A stretch of DNA of 64,000 nucleotides from RGIG5612 sp017511185 (lineage in GTDB: Bacteria > Bacillota > Clostridia > Lachnospirales > Lachnospiraceae): the NCBI GenBank assembly GCA_017511185.1, contig JAFWLF010000069.1, positions 1 through 64,000 of the forward strand. Direction: 5' to 3'. A program made the position numbers and the translations under genes. A model generated the notes under the pieces. That model was not told the DNA's origin, did no database searches, and worked only from the letters and a program-made list of their open reading frames with translations. Within the stretch, counting starts at the first letter, position 1. Each line of letters begins with the position of its first letter. Below, in pieces: positions 1 to 8,264 of the stretch.

Positions 1-213
1 ATCGCCCAGTTTCTCGCCGGCGGCATCCAGATAATAATCTGGTTCCCTCAGTTCCAGGTCCTCAAAGAATACCTGGTTCAGTTTGTAATCATAATTCTGT
101 CCGGTATGGACCAGCACATGATCAAAATACTGATCGCACGCTTTGATCGTCTCGGCCAACCTGATGATCTCCGGACGTGTGCCGACCACTGTCATGACTT
201 TTAATTTTTTCAT
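1..213 (-). CDS. wecB: UDP-GlcNAc 2-epimerase, N-terminal part (runs off window)
   Basis: This is the first 71 codons of a non-hydrolysing UDP-N-acetylglucosamine 2-epimerase. The start reads MKKLKVMTVVGTRPEI, and the VGTRPE motif followed by HTGQNYD is characteristic of the WecB/CapG/FnlC family, which epimerises C2 of UDP-HexNAc sugars. The ATG at 213 has an AAGGAGT ribosome site. It lies downstream of capF and capE on the same strand, the usual partners of CapG/FnlC in making UDP-N-acetyl-L-fucosamine, so that role is more likely than ManNAc synthesis. The C-terminal part is outside the window, so the full length and active-site residues cannot be checked. Confidence 0.9.
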   Translation of the reverse strand, partial: MKKLKVMTVVGTRPEIIRLAETIKACDQYFDHVLVHTGQNYDYKLNQVFFEDLELREPDYYLDAAGEKLGD

Positions 214-280
214 GATTTACTCCTTAAAGCTTTTGGTAACGTCCCCTCACTGTGTTCGGCGGCAAATCGGCCTTGCATGA

Positions 281-1309
281 TCAATGCTGCTTTGCAGCCT
301 GCAAGGCCTCAATTACATACGCCTGCTTTAACAGCAGCTCTTTGATCTCTTCACGATTCAGCTGCACGGTATTATCCGAAGTGAAGGATTGATCCTGATG
401 GATCTGGGTGTTTCCATCTTCAAAATATTTTTCATAGTTCAGATCGCGGGCATCCACTCTCACGCGGTAATAATCGCCCAGATCTTCTGCTTTACTAAAC
501 TCTTCGGCCGTCATCAGTGTCTCACTCATCTTCTCTCCGTGGCGGATACCGATATATTTCACATTTGTTTCCGGTCCGAACAGATCACAGACCGCTCCTG
601 CCAGGTCAGCGATGGTGCCGGCAGGCGCCTTCTTGATAAAGAGGTCACCCGGGCAGGCGTGTTCGAACGCAAACAGGACCAGATCGACCGCTTCATCCAA
701 TCCCATCAGGAACCGGGTCATGTTCGGATTGGTAATAGTGATATCCTGTCCACTCTGAATCTGGTCAATAAACAGCGGGATCACAGACCCGCGGCTGCAC
801 ATCACATTTCCGTATCGGGTGACACAAATGGTGGTCTGATCCTGCGGAAGGGTTCTTGCCTTCGCGATGATCACTTTCTCCATCATCGCTTTGGAGATAC
901 CCATCGCATTGATCGGATAGGCCGCCTTATCGGTAGAAAGGCAGACGATCTTTTTGACACCTGCTGCTACGGCTGCCTCCAGCACATTGTTCGTGCCAAG
1001 GATATTTGTTTTCACTGCTTCCAACGGGAAGAACTCACAGCTTGGCACCTGCTTTAAAGCAGCTGCATGGAAGATATAGTCCACGCCGGACATCGCATTG
1101 GCAACACTTGCCAGATCACGCACATCCCCGATATAAAACTTGATCTTGTCATTTTTATACTTCTTCCGCATGTCATCCTGCTTTTTCTCATCACGGGAAA
1201 AGATGCGGATCTCACCGATATCGGTGTCTAAGAACCGGTCCAGGACTGCATTGCCAAAGCTTCCGGTCCCGCCTGTGATCATCAGTGTCTTTCCAGTAAA
1301 AATACTCAT
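281..1309 (-). CDS. capE: CapE/FnlA-type UDP-GlcNAc 4,6-dehydratase/5-epimerase
   Basis: This is a 342-residue extended short-chain dehydrogenase. The nucleotide-binding motif TGGTGSFG lies at residues 12-19. Further on, STDKAAYPINAMGISKAMMEK-type residues carry the MGxSK variant of the catalytic YxxxK, a mark of the CapE/FnlA/FlaA1-like dehydratases. The family converts UDP-GlcNAc to a 4-keto-6-deoxy sugar with C5 epimerisation, the first step to UDP-L-FucNAc. It starts one base after the capF stop and ends 67 bases before the 2-epimerase gene, so the three genes probably form one transcript. Assignment as CapE rather than a pseudaminic-acid FlaA1 enzyme rests mainly on the adjacent capF and epimerase genes. 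Confidence 0.9.
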   Translation of the reverse strand: MSIFTGKTLMITGGTGSFGNAVLDRFLDTDIGEIRIFSRDEKKQDDMRKKYKNDKIKFYIGDVRDLASVANAMSGVDYIFHAAALKQVPSCEFFPLEAVKTNILGTNNVLEAAVAAGVKKIVCLSTDKAAYPINAMGISKAMMEKVIIAKARTLPQDQTTICVTRYGNVMCSRGSVIPLFIDQIQSGQDITITNPNMTRFLMGLDEAVDLVLFAFEHACPGDLFIKKAPAGTIADLAGAVCDLFGPETNVKYIGIRHGEKMSETLMTAEEFSKAEDLGDYYRVRVDARDLNYEKYFEDGNTQIHQDQSFTSDNTVQLNREEIKELLLKQAYVIEALQAAKQH

Positions 1310-1310
1310 T

Positions 1311-2570
1311 TCATTCTCCCTGTTTTTCTTCCTGCTCCCGCTTTTTTGCTGCTTTCAGTTTCGGCTCGTAAAAACGTGCTTCCGGTTTTTCGCCGACTGG
1401 CAGATAATACGTATCCGGATTCTCAGGATCAAAGATCTCATTTGCCCACATGACTGTGACCAGATCATCCTCGCCGATATTGGTAATACTGTGCGTATAT
1501 CCCGGCGGAATATCCACAACCTGGATCTGATCGCCATTCACTTTATAATCCAGCACCACATCCGAATCCAGTTTCCGCAGACAGATCATGGCTTCTCCTT
1601 TTACCACGATGAACTTCTCGTTCTTGCTGTGATGCCAGTGATTGCCTTTCGTAATGCCTGGCTTTGTGATATTGACAGATACCTGTCCTCTCTCTTCTGT
1701 CTTGATCAGTTCCGTGAAAGAACCTCTCTCATCCGTGTTCATCACAAGGTCATAGGAGAACTTATCCTCCGGCAGATAAGAGAGATAGGTGCTGTACAGT
1801 TTTTTCTCAAACCCGTCTTTCAGGTATGGGATGGTTTTCTGCTTTCTGTCCTCAAGGAAAGACATCAGCATGGATGCCACATTTCCAACCGTCACAAAAT
1901 CCACCGGTCCGGCGGTGTAATAGGTATTGCCTTCCATGGCTTCCCGGATCTTTTGCCGGTCTGCTCTTGGCAGGAATTCTTCCATTTTTTCTCTGGTCAG
2001 GATCTCCGGTTCCTGCTCCGCAAGAAGACCGCAGAGCGTCTCCATCAAGTCATCGATATACAAAAGCGGGACCACTGCGTTTTCATCATGGATCGTGATC
2101 GGGATGCCTCTTGTAATATTGTGGCAGAAAGTCGCGACCATGCTGTTGTAATTTGGCCTGCACCATTTCCCGTAAATATTTGGAAGACGGAAAACATAGA
2201 CTTTGCTCCCGGTCTCTCTTTCATAGGCGTAAAGGGTCTTCTCCCCCATTGCCTTGCTCTTACCGTAATCATTCTCCAGTGCCGCCTGGATCGACGAGGT
2301 CATCGCGACAGGCGGATTCTTTCCGCGTTCTTTCAAAAGCCCGCAAAGATGCTTTGTAAAGTCAGTATTCCCGCTGTAAAACTCGGACGTATCAACCGGG
2401 CGGTTCACACCGGCCAGATGGAAAACAAAATCCGCCTGACCGCAATATTCCCAAAGGTCCTCTTCCGTGCTTTCCAGATCAAATGCCAGCACTTCATGGC
2501 CCCTGTTTTTCAATTCGAGGCAAAGGTTTTTTCCGACAAAACCATTTGCACCCGTGACCAGTATTTTCAT
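1311..2570 (-). CDS. capF: CapF/FnlB-type bifunctional UDP-sugar reductase with cupin domain
   Basis: This 419-residue protein has two domains. The N-terminal Rossmann domain begins MKILVTGANGFVGKNL (GxxGxxG at about residues 7-13) with DFVFHLAGVNRP and YGKSKAMGEK motifs. The C-terminal cupin has HWHHSKNEKF, the metal-binding histidine cluster of CapF. In the family the cupin does a C3 epimerisation and the Rossmann domain an NADPH-dependent C4 reduction, giving UDP-6-deoxy-L-TalNAc. It is the first gene of the cassette, with a strong AAGGAGAG ribosome site. A terminator for the preceding gene and its own candidate promoter lie just upstream, so the cassette is probably transcribed separately. 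Confidence 0.92.
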   Translation of the reverse strand: MKILVTGANGFVGKNLCLELKNRGHEVLAFDLESTEEDLWEYCGQADFVFHLAGVNRPVDTSEFYSGNTDFTKHLCGLLKERGKNPPVAMTSSIQAALENDYGKSKAMGEKTLYAYERETGSKVYVFRLPNIYGKWCRPNYNSMVATFCHNITRGIPITIHDENAVVPLLYIDDLMETLCGLLAEQEPEILTREKMEEFLPRADRQKIREAMEGNTYYTAGPVDFVTVGNVASMLMSFLEDRKQKTIPYLKDGFEKKLYSTYLSYLPEDKFSYDLVMNTDERGSFTELIKTEERGQVSVNITKPGITKGNHWHHSKNEKFIVVKGEAMICLRKLDSDVVLDYKVNGDQIQVVDIPPGYTHSITNIGEDDLVTVMWANEIFDPENPDTYYLPVGEKPEARFYEPKLKAAKKREQEEKQGE

Positions 2571-2605
2571 AGGTTTCTCTCCTTCATCGGTTCACATAAA
2601 AAACC

Positions 2606-2634
2606 AGAATAATTATAGTACATTTAACTGTCAA
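2606..2634 (-). promoter_or_regulatory. Candidate sigma-A promoter for capF-capE-wecB
   Basis: On the minus strand a perfect -35 TTGACA (2634-2629) is followed 17 bp later by TATTCT (2611-2606). A perfect TATAAT also sits at 2617-2612 but only 11 bp from that -35, so which -10 is used is uncertain. It lies between the esterase terminator and the capF start. Confidence 0.55.
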
Positions 2635-2673
2635 AATCCATCTTTTCCACCCATCTGCGTCTTCATAGAAAAA

Positions 2674-2700
2674 CGCCCCGAAGGTTATTTCTTCGGGGCG
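2674..2700 (-). terminator. Intrinsic terminator after the esterase gene
   Basis: A perfect 10-bp GC-rich stem (CGCCCCGAAG / CTTCGGGGCG) closes a 7-base loop. On the minus strand it is followed by TTTTTC, as expected for Rho-independent termination of the gene ending at 2727. Confidence 0.9.
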
Positions 2701-2726
2701 GATTCATTATCAATTTATATATCTGT

Positions 2727-4202
2727 TCAGGAGAGGATCTCTTTGATGAGATAAGCCATATCTTTGCTCATCTCCGCATGATGATCACAAATGTACATAG
2801 CCCCGTCACACTCCGTGACCTGCATGTCAAAAATGACTTCTGCAAACCAGCGTACTGCCACAAAGAGCACGCCATCTTTCCGAATGACCGGCATGAGCAT
2901 GGACCTAAGGAATCCATCCCACAAAGCTGCCGCACTCGCTTCCGCGATCTGGCAATCTCCTTCCATACAGTGAAGCGTTGCGCTACGGCCGTCTGTAGAG
3001 TAATCAATACTGATATCGAAATACTGGCTCAGGAAACTCACAGGCACATAAAGCTCTTTCTTATAATCCACACGGCTATGGCTCTTAAAATCATAGTTGG
3101 TGAGAGTCTCCAGGAAGGCTGGTGCCTCCAGTTTTACCCGGCTGTTGTTGATGTAGGCGTATTCACAGCCATCGCATAGCGCGGCAGCATCTACATCTCC
3201 CCGGGCAGAGTAATCCGTATCCAGACAGCTGATGCTGCCATCTGCATTCCGGCGTGTCCCCTTGAACAAGGTGTTCCATGCCCAGTAAGCATCATCCAAG
3301 GTCTGGCCGTGGGACCGATGTTTCACATCCCGATAAACAAGATTGGCCTTTTTCCCGGTGTAGAAAGCAAAATTATTCACATCCAGAATGGAAAGACGCG
3401 GCAAAGTGTCGCATTCATTCACCTTGAGCCAGAATTCCCGGTTCACGGCGTTGACGTCCTGACGGGTGGTATTCTCTTTTCCGGCAACAGGTGCCGCTAC
3501 GATATCATCCAGCTCCCCACGGGATTGATATACCGGCACCGGGCACTCAAAGCCTCTGACATTCCACGCATCATCAAACAATGCCATTTGCGGGGATGGG
3601 CCAGCGGTGCTGTCGATACCCGCCAGCAGACTGCCACAAACCCTAGCGAACATCATGGTCATAATATCACCCATGGACATACCCTGAAGATAGACCCTGC
3701 CTTCATCAATGTTGTACTTCTCATGCATCTCTTTAATGAGGCCTTTCAGGAACTGGATATGATGGTGGGTCTCCGATACTCGTCCGTCCGGAGTGGAACC
3801 GAAAATGTCCATCATATTTGGCAGTTCATTTGCTTTCTGCGGATCGTCAACCGTCAGCCACGCCCGGCGGACACCGCCTGCATTCGGAAATACAGCAACG
3901 CATCCTTCCTGCTCCGCAATATAACACCAGGAGGTCTCATCAAACTGCATGGAAGCATGCGCACCACCGCCGTGACAGGAGATGATAAGAGGAGGCTTGG
4001 TTTCCGGGTCCAGGTCCTCTGGAATATACTCCAGCCAGCTGTCCTCTATGCCATCCGCAAAGACCTTGCTTTTTTGCACCGGCGGATGCGGCGGAATGTG
4101 TGTGTTGGAGTTAGTGTTGTTTCGGATGCTGCCTTCCGGGGCATCCTCTGTTATTGCCGTTCCCGTAAAGGGAATGCCTGGTTTTAATCCAAACTTGCTC
4201 AT
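2727..4202 (-). CDS. Alpha/beta-hydrolase (PHB-depolymerase/LpqC-like esterase) with stalk-type C-terminal domain
   Basis: This is a 491-residue esterase-like protein. An HGGGAH oxyanion-type motif is near residues 77-82 and the nucleophile elbow GMSMG has its serine near residue 176, typical of PHB depolymerase/LpqC-like hydrolases. The C-terminal third contains KKELYVPVSFLSQYF and a second VRWFAEV stretch, resembling the copper-amine-oxidase N-terminal-like (stalk) domain of secreted Clostridial proteins. No signal peptide is visible at this start or at the in-frame ATG eight codons upstream, which is odd for that domain. The start at 4202 was chosen for AAGGAG eight bases upstream; the upstream ATG has poor spacing. 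Substrate unknown; an acetyl or feruloyl ester on a polysaccharide is only a guess. Confidence 0.75.
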   Translation of the reverse strand: MSKFGLKPGIPFTGTAITEDAPEGSIRNNTNSNTHIPPHPPVQKSKVFADGIEDSWLEYIPEDLDPETKPPLIISCHGGGAHASMQFDETSWCYIAEQEGCVAVFPNAGGVRRAWLTVDDPQKANELPNMMDIFGSTPDGRVSETHHHIQFLKGLIKEMHEKYNIDEGRVYLQGMSMGDIMTMMFARVCGSLLAGIDSTAGPSPQMALFDDAWNVRGFECPVPVYQSRGELDDIVAAPVAGKENTTRQDVNAVNREFWLKVNECDTLPRLSILDVNNFAFYTGKKANLVYRDVKHRSHGQTLDDAYWAWNTLFKGTRRNADGSISCLDTDYSARGDVDAAALCDGCEYAYINNSRVKLEAPAFLETLTNYDFKSHSRVDYKKELYVPVSFLSQYFDISIDYSTDGRSATLHCMEGDCQIAEASAAALWDGFLRSMLMPVIRKDGVLFVAVRWFAEVIFDMQVTECDGAMYICDHHAEMSKDMAYLIKEILS

Positions 4203-4289
4203 AATCATCTCTCCTTTCCGGATCATTCTGTATGAATCATTCTTTTAAATACAAATTAACACAGGGAGCACACTATACGCAATGACTGA

Positions 4290-5330
4290 TTATCTGCGGG
4301 CATCTCCAAAGAGTTTCCCAAAGAGGAGTTTTTCCAGAAGGTTGACTGTAAAAGTCAGAAGGACCATGAGAAGGAAACAGAAAAGGAGCATCATCTCATC
4401 GCTTCCATAGACAATCTGTTTTATCCCGAGAACACCGAACAGAAGGGAAAAAAGATTTTTAAAGATCATCTCATTTCCGTTCAGATACAAGCTCCCTTTG
4501 CCAATAAAGGCCAGAAAACGGTTCACGCCCGGAACCTTCTCCAGGAACCGTGAAAAGCAGACAAAGAAGAACATCAGGATAAAGGTACTGATAAGGTTTG
4601 CTGCCTGGAAAAGCCTTTGCCCCAGTGTCTGCTGCAGATACCCGGAAAACCAGACGCTCTGAAAGAGAAGGAAGACTTCGTATCCCAGCGAAACCAGGAA
4701 AAAGATCCAGAACAGCGTCTTTATCCCTGCTTTTTTACGGCTGTATTTCCAATCCCGGAAAAACGGAAACAGAAGTGCACCGAGAAAGTAGAACAACAAA
4801 TAAACAAAAGCAGAATCCGCGTTCCAGAACCAGGATGGATCATTGGTAGGCTGATGTCCCAGGAAGAAGGTACCAACGACATAGAGTGCGACAACAATCA
4901 CAGCTATAAAGATCCTGCTGCGGATGATCCGTTTTAAGATCTCAAAGAATACACTAATGACAAACAGGCACGGCAGGAACCAGAGCTGGATCGCCGGCGT
5001 CTGATTACGGATGCCAAAGAGTGTCTGCAAAAGCATCCGCGGGACATCCGAAAATGTATACATGCGGACAATCAGCATGTAGATGATCGTAAGGAATGAA
5101 AAAAGCACATACGGCAGAAGGAGCGATCGGATCTTCTTCAGCAGAAATGCCCAGAACGATCCTTCTTTCGGTGTCATCGTCGCAAAGAATCCTGCTGCGA
5201 AAAAGAACAGCGGCACGTGTTGTGCGAAAATAAAAAGATACGTGTTCTCAGAAACAGGAAGATGCCCCAGATAGATCAGGAGCATCCCCGCCCATTTCAG
5301 AATATCAGCCCAAAGAATACGCTGTTTCAT
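4290..5330 (-). CDS. Acyltransferase family 3 (OafA/WecH-like) membrane protein
   Basis: This integral membrane protein of about 346 residues has around ten hydrophobic segments. The start MKQRILWADILKWAGMLLIYLGH and the APLFF-like segment HVPLFFFAAGFF are typical of acyltransferase-3 proteins, which O-acylate polysaccharides using cytoplasmic acyl donors. The start at 5330 is preferred because GGAG-AAAGGA lies upstream; a longer version from 5372 would add 14 residues but lacks a clear ribosome site. A 53-bp-period repeat array lies directly upstream, between this gene and the large polysaccharide operon. It probably adds acetyl or similar groups to the glycan made by the region. Confidence 0.8.
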   Translation of the reverse strand: MKQRILWADILKWAGMLLIYLGHLPVSENTYLFIFAQHVPLFFFAAGFFATMTPKEGSFWAFLLKKIRSLLLPYVLFSFLTIIYMLIVRMYTFSDVPRMLLQTLFGIRNQTPAIQLWFLPCLFVISVFFEILKRIIRSRIFIAVIVVALYVVGTFFLGHQPTNDPSWFWNADSAFVYLLFYFLGALLFPFFRDWKYSRKKAGIKTLFWIFFLVSLGYEVFLLFQSVWFSGYLQQTLGQRLFQAANLISTFILMFFFVCFSRFLEKVPGVNRFLAFIGKGSLYLNGNEMIFKNLFSLLFGVLGIKQIVYGSDEMMLLFCFLLMVLLTFTVNLLEKLLFGKLFGDARR

Positions 5331-5406
5331 TTTTCCTTTCTCCAGCAGAAGCAATTTCGCTTTATTCATCATACCCGTTTCGGATTATTCTTTCCAGTGC
5401 TTTTTC

Positions 5407-5864
5407 GTGACGCATTTTGCACTTTTCTTCATTCAGGTCACTTTTCATTTGAGGAAAAAGTGACCTCCTGAATGGGTTCCTCCATTTAGGTCAAGAAGCG
5501 GGATAAAAATAGTGACCCACCAGGACATTCCCTTCCTCCAGGTCACTGAATCAAGAAAGAGTTTGTGACCTAATTAGAAGAAGGTGCGATACAGGTCACT
5601 CAAAATCAAGGAATAGCGTGACCCATCAGCTGGTGCCTGCAAATAGGGTCACTCAAAATACAATAAACGCGTGACCTGTAAGCGAGGTACCAGAAATCAG
5701 GTCACTCAAAACAGCAAAAAGGAGTGACCCATAAGAACACTAATGAGATTTAGGTCACAGATGGGATGCGAAAAGAGTGACCCACTGAAAGCATCCCTCA
5801 TTTTAGGTCAACGATCGGGATTAAAAAAGTGACCCGCTGAGGTCTTCCCCCGATTCAGGTCACT
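5407..5864. repeat. Array of nine GTGACC-N23-GGTCAC inverted-repeat units, 53-bp period
   Basis: GTGACC arms start at 5407 (GTGACG), 5460, 5512, 5565, 5618, 5671, 5724, 5777 and 5829. GGTCAC arms start at 5436, 5489, 5541, 5594, 5647, 5700, 5753, 5806 and 5858; those at 5489 and 5806 read GGTCAA. The distance between paired arm starts is exactly 29 in all nine units. Units are separated by A-rich linkers of 17-18 bp, so the period is 52-53 bp. The 23-base cores differ strongly, with only a weak family resemblance: several are pyrimidine-rich and end ATTTA or ATTCA. The array fills the noncoding gap between the genes at 5871 and 5330 and ends seven bases from a stop codon. There is no coding potential. 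Confidence 0.9.
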
Positions 5865-5870
5865 TAAACT

Positions 5871-6719
5871 CTAGAGTTTGATCTTTGTGATGTTCTTGCG
5901 GCGAACAAAAGGTTCATACAAAAACTGGCGGAACGCATAGACAAGCTTCCGCGGCGCTTTTTCAATCAGCGCGTCGCGTTTCTGCGTATTTGTAATGCTC
6001 CGTTCTTCTTCGTACCAGCCTTCTTCATAATCAGTCTGCTGTGCAGTGATCCTTTCAGGCGTCGGTCCGATCTTCCGGGCGATCACATAGATCTCGGTCT
6101 GTGTATTGACGTCAAACTGCACTCTGCCTGCAGCCTCAGACGGAGAATATTTGACCTTCCAGACTTTATCCTTTGCAGAGAACTTCACGATAAAAACATC
6201 CAGGATCTCCATCCCGTTCTGTTTTGTGAACGTGCTGTAGAAAAAGTCCGGCGAAAACTGATACAGCCCATGGCCGTTAAAATTATTGGTCGGCACCATG
6301 CAGATATAGGTTCCGCCTAACTCAAGCATGGAAAAACAATTGCCCAGCACCATCGGCACTGCAAAAACATGCTCCATCGTCCCGCCATCGATGATGCAGG
6401 AAAACTGTCCTTCCAGTTCTTTTCCGATCGGCTGGTTCAGATCATGTAAAATATCCGGATTCTCATGCGAAAAGCCGTCCAGACTCTGCAGTTTTGATCC
6501 ATACATGTCCTGAAAAATACCTTCCGCATACGGACTTTCAAAGTCTTTCGAAAGGAGTTCGGGCGAGATCTTTCCCGCATAGTCCGGCAGATATTTCCGG
6601 AATTCTTTCTCCGAAAACGCGCGGAACTGACGTCCCAGTGTCAGCGTCCGGGAAAAATCTGTGCCATAGTTCTTTCTGGCGTATTCAATTGTCAGCATCG
6701 ATGTGATACGAAATCCCAT
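5871..6719 (-). CDS. Class I SAM-dependent methyltransferase-like protein
   Basis: This is a 282-residue soluble protein. FSCIIDGGTMEHVFAVPMVL followed by MLELGGTYICMVP resembles motifs post-I and III of class I methyltransferases as found in sugar and polysaccharide clusters, but no clear GxGxG SAM loop is visible, so activity is uncertain. It is the last gene of the probable 25913-5871 operon, nine bases after the adenylating enzyme, with an AAGGA ribosome site. The C-terminal basic tail (RRKNITKIKL) ends just before the repeat array. A role in methylating the glycan or its substituent is inferred from position only. Confidence 0.55.
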   Translation of the reverse strand: MGFRITSMLTIEYARKNYGTDFSRTLTLGRQFRAFSEKEFRKYLPDYAGKISPELLSKDFESPYAEGIFQDMYGSKLQSLDGFSHENPDILHDLNQPIGKELEGQFSCIIDGGTMEHVFAVPMVLGNCFSMLELGGTYICMVPTNNFNGHGLYQFSPDFFYSTFTKQNGMEILDVFIVKFSAKDKVWKVKYSPSEAAGRVQFDVNTQTEIYVIARKIGPTPERITAQQTDYEEGWYEEERSITNTQKRDALIEKAPRKLVYAFRQFLYEPFVRRKNITKIKL

Positions 6720-6728
6720 ATCTGTTCC

Positions 6729-8264
6729 TTAGAAATACAGCTCCTGCAGTTTTTTCCGGTCGACTTTGTTGTTCTGGTTCAGCGGCAGATTCTCCATCCG
6801 CACAAATTTATTCGGCACCATATGACGCGGCACCTTTTCTTTCAAACGATCACGCAGTTCTTTTTCATCCAGGGAGCCGACATAGCACATGATGATGTGC
6901 TCGGTCTCTTTATTAAAGATGCATGCACACTGCATCCGGTCATCCAGTGCACAGGCAGCCAGTTCGATCTCGCCTAATTCCACACGATGTCCCATGTGTT
7001 TGATCATAAAGTCGCGGCGGCTCTTAAAGACGATCTCGCCAAACTCATTGCGTTCCACAATATCTCCGGTGCAATAGATCGTCTCACCCGGTTTCAGTGG
7101 ATTATCCTGATACTTTTCAGCCGTGGATGCATCATCTTTGAGGTACCCCAGACCCATGCCCGGACCAGCCAGACAAAGCTGTCCTTCTTCACCATCTTTT
7201 GCTTCTGTGCCGTCATCTTTGATGATATAGGCAGTTACGAATTCTGCCGGGAATCCCAGCGGGATCCGCTCATCATCAGCGATCTCACGCTCCATTGGAT
7301 ACAGGAATGTATAGAAGAATTCGGATGCGCCATAACCCTGGCAGTAGCGCGGATCCGGGATCACTTTCTTCATCTTGTTGATCAGTTTGGTCGATGCCAC
7401 ATCACCCGCAAAGGTAACAGTTCTCAGGCACTTATTCAGCTCCTCTTCATAGCCTTCCCATGCTGAAAACCGGGAGATCACAGTCACGCCGCTGGCTACC
7501 CAGTCAATAATGGAGATCTGATTCTCTACCAGATACTTTACCAGTTCAGCCGGCTGACTGAACAAGTCCTTCGGCATAAAATAGCAGGTAGCTTCCGCTG
7601 CAATGGAGAAGAACAGATTCAGCACGCCCATGACATAATACATCGGAGACTGGTTGCCTACATGGTCGGTAAAAATGATCCGCACATCGTCGCGGTTGGC
7701 AATGGAGCAATACAGGATTCCGTTGTGGCCCTGCATGACGCCTTTCGGATTTCCAGTCGAACCGGAAGTAAACACGACGCTGGCAAGTTTCTGCGATACT
7801 TCTTCTTCCACGATCACAGGAAGATCAAAGTCTGCTTCTTTTTGCTCTAGGATATCCTCATAAACCAGAACCGTTCCGTCAAAATGTATTTCTCTGGCTT
7901 TTTCTTCTGTCTCACGATTAGTCAGGATGATCACCGGTTCCAACGTCTCAAAGATCTTCTCGATCCGCTCATTCGGCATAGTCTCGTCAATACAGGAATA
8001 GTAATCACCAGCGTATAAAATGCCGTGCATGCAGGCGGCCAGATCGTTGCCAGCCTCGATCAGAGTTGCCACGGGCTGCGGCTCCTTTTCGCCGATCTTA
8101 GCCGGATCTTCTCCGGTTGCACAGATGATGGCTTTCGCAATACGGATAGAGATGTCATACATTTCCTGATATGTCATCTCTCCATCAATATCTACAAACC
8201 CGACCTTCTCCGGTACATCTTTGACCGCTTTATCGAGTAATTCTGTCACACGTTTGAATTCCAT
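6729..8264 (-). CDS. DltA-like AMP-forming acyl/aminoacyl adenylating enzyme
   Basis: This 511-residue ANL-superfamily enzyme has the phosphate-binding loop FTSGSTGNPKG at residues 165-175, GYGASEFF as the A5 region, CTGDIVERNEFGEI as A7, and a C-terminal NQNNKVDRKK with the probable catalytic lysine at 500. This matches D-alanine:carrier-protein ligases and stand-alone adenylation domains, which load a phosphopantetheine carrier with an amino or hydroxy acid. Two carrier proteins and three DltB-like acyltransferases are in the same operon, so it probably supplies one of them. The substrate cannot be read from sequence. The start has an AGGAGG site and overlaps the preceding stop (TAATG). Confidence 0.85.
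   Translation of the reverse strand: MEFKRVTELLDKAVKDVPEKVGFVDIDGEMTYQEMYDISIRIAKAIICATGEDPAKIGEKEPQPVATLIEAGNDLAACMHGILYAGDYYSCIDETMPNERIEKIFETLEPVIILTNRETEEKAREIHFDGTVLVYEDILEQKEADFDLPVIVEEEVSQKLASVVFTSGSTGNPKGVMQGHNGILYCSIANRDDVRIIFTDHVGNQSPMYYVMGVLNLFFSIAAEATCYFMPKDLFSQPAELVKYLVENQISIIDWVASGVTVISRFSAWEGYEEELNKCLRTVTFAGDVASTKLINKMKKVIPDPRYCQGYGASEFFYTFLYPMEREIADDERIPLGFPAEFVTAYIIKDDGTEAKDGEEGQLCLAGPGMGLGYLKDDASTAEKYQDNPLKPGETIYCTGDIVERNEFGEIVFKSRRDFMIKHMGHRVELGEIELAACALDDRMQCACIFNKETEHIIMCYVGSLDEKELRDRLKEKVPRHMVPNKFVRMENLPLNQNNKVDRKKLQELYF

Noticed and set aside
1140..2612. 490-codon open frame on the plus strand opposite capF
   Set aside because: It is fully antisense to capF, which has clear domain motifs, and its translation shows no family features.
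5407..5864. CRISPR array
   Set aside because: Regular spacing suggested it, but the repeats are only 6-7 bases and alternate as inverted arms, and no cas gene is in the window.
5407..5864. Integron attC-type cassette array
   Set aside because: The cores are only 23 bases and hold no genes, and no integrase gene is present.
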